A stretch of 64,000 nt of DNA from Mantis religiosa (lineage: Eukaryota > Arthropoda > Insecta > Mantodea > Mantidae), in contig CM060955.1 in the NCBI GenBank assembly GCA_030765055.1, forward strand, positions 155,404,006 to 155,468,005. Direction: 5' to 3'. Positions 1-9,038 of this stretch are shown piece by piece (the stretch's first letter is position 1; the number at the start of each line of letters is the position of its first letter). Below the pieces are notes generated by a model, which saw nothing but the letters and a program-made list of their open reading frames with translations, made no database searches and was not told the origin of the DNA. Made by a program: the position numbers and the translations under genes.

Positions 1-1764
1 ATAGATTTCTTTTCGCAGCTCAAACTTACTTTGCAATATTTTATCGCTACTTAACAATCTTCCCTGACAGTAGAATGAATACAAATTCTGAATCCCTCGC
101 CTTACCTTCTCCCACTTCGCCCGCTGCGGTAGTAGTTTTTATTTTTGGAGCATATCGATGTAAGGAAGTTTGCACTTACTTATTCTACGAATTTCTGGAG
201 TAATTCCAATGCACATTCGTTATAAATCCGTCTTACACGAACTTCCAAATAACAAAATGCTAGAAATGGAGCAATTACATACTTCCTTGGTGAAAAGAAG
301 ACTGATTTCACACTTATACTGAAGAAACACGAAGGTCGCCCCAACACAAAGCTACACTACTGTACCCTAGAGAGCATTTATGAAAAACTAATCGGAGTCG
401 ACCGCCAATAGGAATCATCCGCGCTTTCCTTAAATAAACATTTAATATTTGAGTAGAATGCAGTTTCTCCCCTAACTAATGTATGTAATGCTCTACACCA
501 AAAGAAAAAGCCAAGAAGAAAACCGATATAAACGTGCTGTTCAAAAGTCCTGCGTGTTTCCTGAGTAATTGTGACTACAGCGACACACAATGGAAGTCTC
601 GTGTAATCTGTAGTACAGGTAGGAAGTCAAAGATGGCGCTCATATTGTAGTTGCTATGTATATATCAATATGTCTTACTTGCTAAGACTAATTTTAAAAA
701 AACTTCAGAAGATGTATTCTTTTTATCGTTTACACTATCTTGCAAATGTGAATGCCAGAAAATTACAGCAAAATCTTGTTCAAAAATAAATTTATACCAA
801 CAAGAAGCGCTGTCTGTTTGAACTAAAGTTTCCCAAGTTATATATAAGTTTCAAAAATTCAAACAATAATTTCTACATTTCTTTTCCAGTCTTACAAACT
901 TGCTGTCGCATTCTGTAAATATGCCGTACATCGTTCTGATAAAAGAGACATTAAAACTTTTGACGTTTAGAGACAAAAGTGTTGTATTGACGTATTTAGT
1001 TGTAGGCATTCGTGGCATTACAGACGTCCTAGTTTTTCTTTTATTAAATTTACAATTTAAAACATCTTGTTGCATGTGTATGTTGTACTGAACAATCGCA
1101 TGAATTTTTGGAAATTCCTATTGATTGACACCTTTGTAACATTTAATTAAATCACTGCTGCAGTGGCAATATTTGTCTTTTAAGACTGTGTTATGCATCA
1201 GTATTCTCGGCCATGTTTAGAAATTTCATTGCACTTTTTGAAAAGGTGTTTGAAAACGCAGTTGAATTTTTAAGTTTAAATGCCATAAAAGAATCCCAAA
1301 TAACAGACTCCTAAACAACAGCTAGTCTCCATTTAAATAAACATTAAAGACAGCAGACGCTTACATAAGATGCTTACCTTCAACAGCGTATATAAAGAAC
1401 TAAAGGACAAGAAATCGACGTAGACCTTGAGCTATAGTAAAAAACTTTAATACTGGCCGCTACCTTTAACCTGTAAATTTTGTTTACTTTGTGTGGTGTA
1501 TACATAAAATATCATGATAACCTCTAATTTAATATAGATATTGATAGATTCAAACAAAAACAAGGAATATCCACGAATTGGTTTACAACACGAAAATAAA
1601 AATATATTTGACAAACTTTTTTTTATTATAACAAGATCTACATTTTCTCTTGTGTGTTACACTTTATTAGTTATATAAATGTCAGAAAGAATAAAGGTCA
1701 ATTCAGCGGTCTACCGGGAAATATATGAGTCAGCTGGAGAAGTTAATATCCGATCGGGATTTTG

Positions 1765-1837
1765 GCAATAGTAGCTCAGTGGATTAGAGCGACGGCAGGT
1801 AGAGCGGGAGACACGTCGTTCAGATCCCGATTATGAC
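1765..1837 (+). repeat. tRNA-like element 1
   Basis: A 73-nt stretch with a box A-like TAGCTCAGTGG, a D-arm of GCTC and GAGC, and a decayed box B. The acceptor arms are GCAATAG and TTATGAC; less decayed paralogues show GCCATAG pairing with CTATGGC. It lies 5' of a SINE in segment A and is repeated after it at 2316. It is a tRNA-derived repeat, not a functional tRNA. Confidence 0.6.
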
Positions 1838-1960
1838 ATTGAATTTTTCAGTCTGGCTCTACTCAGTTAAATCTTGGCCTACACACAGCTAATGTGGAAG
1901 ATATGGCTACTTCCATTAATTTACCTGAACAACATAGTGGTTTAACTATGAAGCCTGGGC

Positions 1961-2179
1961 CCGCCTTGGTAGCGTAGATGGTACGGTGTCTGCCTCAAGT
2001 ACAAGAAGTCCCGAGTCAGGGTGAGCTACCTGGATAAAGCTTTTTCGAGGTTTTCCCTCATCTTAAAGACCAATGTCGAGTAGCTCTAAGCTCCTTGGAC
2101 TCTGGACTCATTTGGGCAGCATTTCAATAATTTGATTCATTGTCCGACATGACTTAAGGTTGGAGGACGTATATATATG
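1961..2179 (+). repeat. tRNA-derived SINE lacking box B (segment A copy 1)
   Basis: The head contains GCGTAGATGGTA (box A-like), then passes from the 'tcccgag' of the T-arm directly to 'tcagggtgag'. The minus-strand relatives at 4530, 36000 and 55629 carry the intervening TTCGAATCTCGG that includes box B. The body ends in 'ttggaggacgt' followed by a short TA run, the family's 3' tail. The same deletion is present at 17201 and 61285, so these three are paralogues of one insertion. Confidence 0.75.
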
Positions 2180-2315
2180 AAGCCTGGGACATAAGTACTT
2201 ACAGCATAGTAAGTCGCCACCAAAGGTGCGTGTCTCGTTGTATATGAGAACCCCTAGTGGTCTACAGGGAAACATATGAGTCAGTTGGAAAATTTAATGT
2301 CATGTCGGCATGTTG

Positions 2316-2388
2316 GCCGTAGTAGCTCAGTGGCTTAGAGCAACCACAAGGAGAGCGGCACATCCATGTTTCAGATCCCGGCTATAAC
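2316..2388 (+). repeat. tRNA-like element 2
   Basis: Second tRNA-like element of the pair flanking the SINE. The acceptor arm GCCGTAG faces CTATAAC, with TAGCTCAGTGG as box A and a weak box B (tttcagatcc). About 60 bp upstream it shares flanking sequence with element 1, so the pair and its flank look like a tandem duplication. Confidence 0.6.
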
Positions 2389-3971
2389 AGTGAATATTTT
2401 CAGTCTGGCCCTATTCGTTCAAAGCTGCAGCTTTGTTGTATACAAAAAACAATATAGATCGGCAAGAAAGATTGTGCTTTTTGAAAACAGTAGTCCGCGA
2501 AATTATTTATATGATCCAAAAATTCAACGTTTAATGTGTGTCCATCCAAATCTGGTTCTTCAGCTCAAATTATTTGTGAATAACTATAGCTACCACCTCG
2601 TTACCCCAGAAATTAAATTACTATTCTAATTTATAATATTCGTATTTTAATAGATACACATAAACCTTCTTTGTGTAATAATTACTAACTGTAGTAACTA
2701 CTCGGTATCCTTCTTATCAATATAAGGTACAATTAACACATCTCTCCAAAACTACAATATGGATCGGCCCTTTGTATAGAAGTAAGGGAGTTAATGAGAC
2801 ATTAAAATTATCTTGCAGATCTTTCTCTCTCATCTTACATCATTCTAGATACAAACATATCTTGAAGCTCCAACAATTTACTATAATTAGGGTAAGTAGT
2901 AAGGTAAATCCGAAATTTTATGCCCTATTTATCTACGTCCTGCAACAGTAAATCATATCTGACGATGACACGAGTGACATAATGCTTAAATAAACCGAGA
3001 CAATGTGAATCTAAAGTCTTTGAGAAGAGAAATTTAAATGGGTCACGGCAAAATTCAAATATCCATTCTCTTGGCAATTCATTAATTCTTGGTTCCGTCC
3101 ACATAGGTTGAGATTGCTTTGATTTAATAGCCACGACCTATACCTATATGGATCTGTTCTTACACATTCAACATTTTCGAATAAGTTTCTAATTAAGGGA
3201 TATTGCCTTATTGCGAATTTTTTTTAGCTGCAGGTGATACCAAAATATATACATATTTATACTGCAACCTTGACATTTAATATTTGGTTGGAATGCAACT
3301 TATCCTCTACCTACTATGTACTAAAAGGAACGTACCACGAACAAAACCGGTTCAAACCTGCAGTTTAAATACTCCGCGTATTTCCTGAGTAGCTCTGACT
3401 ACAGCGACACACTGTGGAAGACTCATGAACCGCAAAGTACATGAAGGATGTTAAAGATGACGCGCAAGTTGAAATTGCTATGTGTGTAGGAATATGACTT
3501 AGCTATTAAGAATATTTTACAACACATTAGAACATCGACCTTCGTTTCTAAGTTTAAATCATATCCTAAATGTAAACTATGGTAATCTGTATCAATATTG
3601 TACACATAAACTAATATAGACCGAAAGGAATTATAGAATTTTGGAACAAGAGTCTCCTAAATCTCTATAAGTAGCAGAAATTCAACCCTTGAAATTCGTT
3701 GTTTATTCCCATTATTACATGTACCATTATTTTTAATAAGTGCAGCACGCTAAAATTGTGCCGTCCATAGTTCAATAACCTTGGTCTTTTCAAATAAGAT
3801 TCTCAACTGGGTACAGTAGGGCTGTCTGCGTTGTGACGTTGTTTGACAGTAGACATTCGTACCGTCACAACATTCTGCTTCATCCTTTACTGTCCACATT
3901 CCTACGTAGTACTTTTAGTAAGTTGACCGTCATATTTGTAACTCTGAATTAAATCAGCACCGTTTTAATTG

Positions 3972-4440
3972 TTAGAAAACATTCCGGATAGTGATAAATC
4001 TATAAAAAAGGAACCGCCGCCCGCCACTGGGAACAGTCACTAATTGAACGCGTGTGCGTGAACACCACTCTTTTGTGGTGAATGACCTTGTAAGTTGTAT
4101 TGTGTATGAGACGTAATTCAGCTGATAAACGAAGTGAACTTCTACGAAAATAAACAGCAAATTTTAGTGTTTGTAACTTGGACTTTTATCCTCAGGAATC
4201 CAGAAAGTCACAAATGGTGTCAGGATCGGGACCAAACGTTCAACAAAGCGCTAGAAGAAAGAAGAACTCTCCAGAAATCTGTCTCCATCCACCCACCGTT
4301 TCGGCGAGCCTTTATCTCTGCATTGCACTGTCCGTCTCTTTGAACTCGTCCCTTGTGCCGCCTCACCTCAACAATCCTGCCATGCATCGTCGGGACATCC
4401 GCTAACACTTCTACCCTGAAACAGCCCACCAGATGAGAGA
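3972..4440 (+). mobile_element. Ty3/gypsy LTR fragment, PBS and inverted U3 (copy 1)
   Basis: The 5' part is a truncated LTR: promoter with TATAAAAAAG at 4001-4010, an AAATAAAC polyadenylation-type site near 4150, and the LTR end GTCACA at 4207-4212. A diverged tRNA-Leu-type primer binding site follows at 4215-4231. From about 4237 to 4405 the sequence is the reverse complement of the U3 region seen on the plus strand at 56368-56550, ending at the complement of the LTR start (GGACATCCGC). No internal coding region is present. The same structure recurs at 21118 and 35369. Confidence 0.75.
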
Positions 4441-4529
4441 TGATGTGAAAAAAAATAGAGATGAAATGGAGGGACAGGAAATTCGGGGAATGTAATTAAA
4501 CTACACATTCGCCTAGCGATCCATGAAAA

Positions 4530-4683
4530 CTCTAGAGCTTAGAGTAAACCCGACATCCGTCTTGAAGGACAAGGGAAACCCCCGGAAAACTCCTTATCCT
4601 GGTAACTCACCCTGACCGATATTCGAACTCGGGACCTCTTGAACGTGAGGCAGACGTGCTACCATCTACACTGCCGAGGCGGG
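4530..4683 (-). repeat. tRNA-derived SINE, 3'-truncated
   Basis: Read on the minus strand it starts 'cccgcctcgg', has a box A-like GCGTAGATGGTA-type stretch and an intact box B-like TTCGAATATCGG, then the 'tcagggtgagttacc' body. The 3' part is missing. Its 5' end abuts the mariner sequence at exactly the same point as at 21904 and 36155, so the insertion predates duplication of segment B. Confidence 0.75.
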
Positions 4684-4684
4684 C

Positions 4685-4930
4685 AACATCGTTGTTGGAC
4701 AGATATGAGCCCATATGATTTCGATCTTTTTCGAAAAGGAAATTATCACTTAGATGAGTTCGCTTTAGAGCCAGACAGACAACTATACCAGAAGTAGAGC
4801 AGTCTGTTTTATATTAGGACAACAAGACGATGTGGATAGCATCCGTCGTCTTCCTGATCTGTGGAGTCGAGTTTTTCATGTTGGTTCAAATTACTTATAA
4901 GCACTGCAATAATGTAACTACTTGTTCTTA
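4685..4930 (+). pseudogene. mariner transposase relic, C-terminal part
   Basis: Translation in broken frames gives a trace of the mariner C-terminus: a DFDLFxKMKLPLRGVRFRTR-like stretch and the 'EVEQSV' and 'LPDLWR' regions. Frameshifts and stops are present throughout. It begins with GAACATCGTTGTTGGACAG, which in intact mariners belongs far upstream, so a large central deletion is already present here. It is a decayed non-autonomous element. Confidence 0.65.
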
Positions 4931-6653
4931 ATTCAATAGCACATTTTATTGCGTTTTTTGACATTTTGCAACATCGATGCATGCTTATTTTAGACGTCTT
5001 TAGTGCATAAAATCCAATTTCTAATTTTAAATTACAACCTTAAACTAATTTTTAGAAATTTTTTACAAGATAAGAAAAATGAAAGTATAACGCACAATAA
5101 ACGAGTCCCAAAGGAAAGGTATTTGACGAAAGCCTAGTTTTTATTTAAATAAAAATTTACACTCAGCAGACGTTGTCTGCCTTCAAAAGCGTCTACACTC
5201 AAATAAAGAAGAAAGAGATGTACAACTTGAGCAGTTCAAATGTCCCGCGTGTTGCTTGAGTATCAGTGACTGCAGCGACACAAATTGGAAGTCTTATGCA
5301 ACATGAAGTACGCGTAGCATCTGATAGATGACGCACAAGTTATAATTGCTGTGTATATGTCAATGCGTCTTAAATATTAAGAATATATTTAAAAACGTCA
5401 GAATAGTGATGTTTTGTTTTGGTTCAAACCATGTCCTAAATGTGAATAATAGATATCTTTAGCTATATTACATATAAAAATAAAGATAGACCGGCAAGTG
5501 GTATGGTATTTTTGAACAAAAGTCTTCTAATACTTATATAAGTTCCATAATTGCAGGAATTTTTACATTATTTATTTCAATGCTGAGAAGTTAGTTTAGA
5601 CATGGTGTGGCCACATTTCATTTGGTACTAGAGATTCGTAACATCACAGCAATCCTGCATATCATTTGAATGTATAATTTAAAACATGGGTAACCAATAC
5701 TAAACTTTCACAAGAATTTTCGGAAGTTCCTGCTGATTAACATATTCGTAACATTTCATTAAATCAGCACTGTAGCAGCAATACCTGTTTTTTAAGATTG
5801 TATTATACTTTAGTTTTGTCAGCTCGGTTTGGAAATTTCATTGTGCTTGATACTAAGCCACTGAAAACATGTTTAATTTGGTTCCTATTTCAGATATTGA
5901 GTTTATTGTTCAAATTCTGTAACATCTGGTATTCTCCACAATCTTCGTAGTTTAAGAAACTGAATGGTTCAAATACAAGAAAAACTTCGACATGTTCGTA
6001 TTTAAGTTTCTCTTTAAATAACAAACTCTGCATACTAAATGTCTGAATTCTCTCACAACATGCTTCTACCTTGAAAAAGTAATTTTAGTAGTTAATATAT
6101 TCATTGAACAAATTCAGTAAACAGTCCGGTTGTCGTAAATGGTGATGAAGCAAGAATTATTCATATGTTTCTAAGTTTTATTTTATATTTTGTATAAATC
6201 GGAACTTTTAATGTACTCTTGCCCTTCTGAGGAAAGGAATAAGTACAGTTCTCAGAGAACTATAACTAGACCGCGAACAAAATGCAGCTGGAGGCGTGGC
6301 TGACCACCACTGGGGTCCTCTACCTGTCCCCCAGCGTCGTTATGTTAGGTTGCCTCTCCTACATCACGCGCGCTGCACTGGTCATCTGTTTAACTCACTT
6401 TCCCGTTTACTGTTACTTTCACTCTTTGAATTTTCTGCTGAATCACTGCTTTGTTCCTCAGGGTTTAAAGAAACTATGATTCTATCTATTTGTTGATCGA
6501 TTATGAGGTCATGTCCAAGGTAATTATTTTCTCTTTACTTTGAAAATAAAAACAGCATTAAAAGCCATGTATTCCATGTTGTTTGCGCTCTGTCGCTTTC
6601 AGGTAGGGAGGGGTGGGAGGCATGTGATGCTTGGATGGCGAGAAGGCTCTACA

Positions 6654-6768
6654 CGCGCATGCGCACACCGACTACAGTTTGTTTGCGGTCCACCTGTAAC
6701 TAAATTATTAAAGCTTTAAGTCGCCTATTTGTATGTTTGATGTAGGACAATGGTAAGTAATGACGTCA
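6654..6768 (+). promoter_or_regulatory. NRF-1-type palindrome and CRE upstream of mariner start
   Basis: CGCGCATGCGCA at 6654-6665 fits the NRF-1 consensus YGCGCAYGCGCR. TGACGTCA at 6761-6768 is a perfect CRE, 40 bp before the mariner ATG at 6809. Both motifs are kept at the same spacing in the copies at 38027-38141 and, inverted, at 54356-54470. Whether they act as a promoter is inference. Confidence 0.45.
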
Positions 6769-6808
6769 TAGCAATAACTGGTACGCTGTTATCTTTAGTG
6801 CTCTAAAT

Positions 6809-7230
6809 ATGTTTAGTAAATATGAGGTTAGAAGAGGTATCAACGATGTCAATGTTCGTCAACGCCAAACACAATTATTGGAAGTTTGTGGTAGACAGAC
6901 GTTACCACATCGTACCGTGGCTAGGTTGGTGAATGCATTTGTTAGAGGAAGGTAAGACGTGGGGCTGGCCGACCGCCATCAGCAAGTGGTGATGTGCATT
7001 TGAATACTGTTAGACCACAGCTAGGGGAACATCGTTGTTGGACAGATATGAGCCCATGTGAGTTCGATCTTTCTGGAAAATGAAATTACCACTTAGATGA
7101 GTTAGCTTTAGAGCCAGACAGACAATTATACCAGAAGTAGAGCAGTCTGTTTGATATTGGGACAACAAGACGCTGTGGATAGCATAAGTCGCTGATGTGT
7201 GGAGGTGAGTTCTTCATGTTGGAGCAGATT
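6809..7230 (+). pseudogene. internally deleted mariner transposase
   Basis: The ATG at 6809 opens a mariner N-terminus with a helix-turn-helix stretch (RTVARLVNAFVRGR) that meets an in-frame stop soon after (agg-taa-gac). Near 7025 the frame for 'LGEHRCWTDMS' runs directly into the C-terminal 'FDL...MKLPLR' region. The DDE catalytic core that should lie between is absent. Copies at 38182 and 54130 (minus) have the same layout. It resembles a deletion derivative that was multiplied with the surrounding repeat. Confidence 0.7.
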
Positions 7231-8065
7231 ACGTCTAAGCACTGCAATAATGTAACCACTGTTTTATTTGCTGTTAATTCGATTGCAATTTTTATTGCAT
7301 ATTTTCAACATTTTACAACATAAATGCATGCTTATTTTAGACGTTTTAATTGCTAAAATCTAATGTCTAATTATAAGCCACAAACTTAAACAAATTTTTA
7401 GAATTTTTGTACAAGATAATAAAAAATGAATGTATAGCGCACAATAAAGGAATCCCAAATGAAAGGCATTTGACGAAAACTTTGTTTTCATTTAAATAAA
7501 AGTTTACAGACAGCAGACGTTGTCTACTTTCAATAGCGTCTACAAACAAATAAAGAAGAAAGAGATGTAAAACTTCAGCAGTTCAAATGTCCAGCATGTT
7601 TCGTGAGTAGCAGTGACTGCAGCGACACAGAATGGAAGTATCATGCAACGCGAAGTACACGTAGGATGTGATAGATGACGCGCAAGCTGTAATAGCTATG
7701 TATATATCCATATGCCTTATATATTAAAAATGTTTTAAAAACATTAGAATAGTGATGTTTTGTTTTGGTTCAAACCATGTGAAAATGTAAACAATTGTTA
7801 GTTTTAGTTATATAACACATATGCAAATAAATATAGAGCAACAAGGGATGTTGTAATTCTGAACAAAAGTCGCCTAAGACTTATATAACCTCCATAATTT
7901 CAGCAATTCTTACATTTGTTCAAATTTTGACAGTTTCTTTTGATATGGTGTGGCTACATTATATTTGGCACTAGTCAGTCGTAACATTAGGGACATCCTG
8001 CTCTATATTTGAATTTAAGTGCTCTGTCCAGCTAGTGTTGTAATAGACAAGGTTCTAAAATCGTG

Positions 8066-8109
8066 TGCTGTGCAGTGTTTTGTGTAACTTTCCCACAAAA
8101 GTCACAGCA
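8066..8109 (+). other. conserved interrupted hairpin upstream of hAT fragment
   Basis: TGCTGTG (8066) and TTTTGTG (8078) pair with CACAAAA (8094) and CACAGCA (8103) around a 9-nt loop. The copy near 49901 preserves both stem segments while the loop has changed. It may belong to a hAT terminal region; that is inference. Confidence 0.45.
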
Positions 8110-8576
8110 TTTCTCGCTTCATACAGCAAAAGGGCTCTGTGTGCTCTTTTTACATGCACAAAAGTGCTTTGTTTTGATTTGCTTTCCCTGTACTTTGATT
8201 TGCTGTTGCATTGAGGCTCTCCATGGCTATTATCTGTCATCCTTCAACATGGATACTAATACTTCCACACCTTCTATAAACATAGAGGTGCCCTTGCACG
8301 TATTTGCTTGCAGATGGGTGTCAGGAATGTATGTTGGTACTCCTGTCTTACTTTATTTACAATTCCAATAATAGGCTTACTGAAAGCATTTGTTCAGTTC
8401 AAGTAATACTGTTATGGTTGATGGTATCACCATGTCTTTTATGTGCACTTAAATAAATTCGGTGAGCAGCTTAATCAGTTACCCATTCTCTAGAACTGGA
8501 GGAAAAAGCGCAAAATAAACAACAGGGTAGGCTAACTCGAGAACTAAGCATAAAGCAGTGTGGAAAAGGAGGGAGA

Positions 8577-9038
8577 AATAATTCCTACACCAGGCACTTT
8601 AACCCCAAAGTGTATGAGCATAAGTGGGTATGTGGATGTCAAGAAAGAAATGCTCTGTTCTACATTCCATGCCTGCTCTTCGGAAACAATGATGTTTGGA
8701 GCACAACGGAAGTGACAGATTTAGGTCACTTAATTGTGCTTATTAGTAAGCATAATCAAAACGTAAAGCATTTAAATAATGTACTGGATTTAAGTGCTTT
8801 AGACAATGTAAACATTACGACACAGTTAAGTCGTGCATATCAGGAGGTGAGACTGAAACCTAACCAGCAAGTGTGAAAAAACAGACAAGTGCTATCACAT
8901 ATAATTGATTGCATTTTGTTGTCATTGGAGAAGAGCATTGCCTCTAAGATGGAGGATGTTAACACCAGGGTCATTCAGAAGTTCTGCGGTGCGCATGGAC
9001 TTCATACTTCGACAATAAGTAAGACCGTAACCTTGTAG
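8577..9038 (+). pseudogene. hAT-family transposase fragment (TTF-type zinc finger)
   Basis: One frame runs through 8577-9038 with a single in-frame TGA at 8874. It contains KWVCGCQERNALF, PCLLFG, VTDLGHL and KHLNN in the order typical of the TTF-type N-terminal domain of ZMYM1-like hAT transposases, followed by NRQVLSHIIDCI. After this the resemblance to the family stops, so the RNase H-like catalytic domain and the C-terminal dimerisation domain are missing. A GTG rather than ATG precedes the motif, so the N-terminus is incomplete. A second, more damaged copy is at 50908. Confidence 0.7.

Larger units (their letters stand above)
1..3971. repeat. Segment A, copy 1 (degenerate long repeat)
   Basis: AT-rich non-coding DNA that can be followed, with small indels, in three other places: about 15640-20400, 38900-42640 and 59335-63505. 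Its opening bases match those at 59335. It contains two copies of the about 250-bp core block (near 541 and 3363), AATAAA-rich patches near 1330, a tRNA-like/SINE/tRNA-like cluster at 1765-2388 and a spacer at 2400-3200. Open frames here are short and not conserved between copies, so I call no gene. The copy ends where LTR sequence begins at 3972. Confidence 0.75.
3972..7540. repeat. Segment B, copy 1
   Basis: Long repeat in the order LTR/inverted U3, SINE (minus), mariner 3' part, core block (near 5238), AT-rich spacer, a conserved-looking 65-codon frame (6282-6479), a CpG-rich promoter-like patch, the deleted mariner, then another spacer. The same order is found at 35369-38900, and in inverted form at 54035-55620. 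Nothing between 4930 and 6280 looks coding. Confidence 0.7.

Noticed and set aside
1765..1837. Possible functional tRNA genes at the seven tRNA-like loci.
   Set aside because: No acceptable anticodon arm, damaged acceptor or D-arms in most copies, and position inside multicopy repeats.
4134..4429. Overlapping frames on both strands across the LTR and inverted U3 that recur in the copies.
   Set aside because: They recur because the repeat recurs; they cross the LTR end and primer binding site and match no protein family.
6282..6479. 65-codon frame (MQLEAWLT...) kept open in three segment B copies (also 37655 and 54645 minus); possible microprotein.
   Set aside because: Comparing copies 1 and 2 codon by codon I count 12 replacement and 6 silent differences, about what neutral drift gives. 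Openness probably reflects short length and composition.
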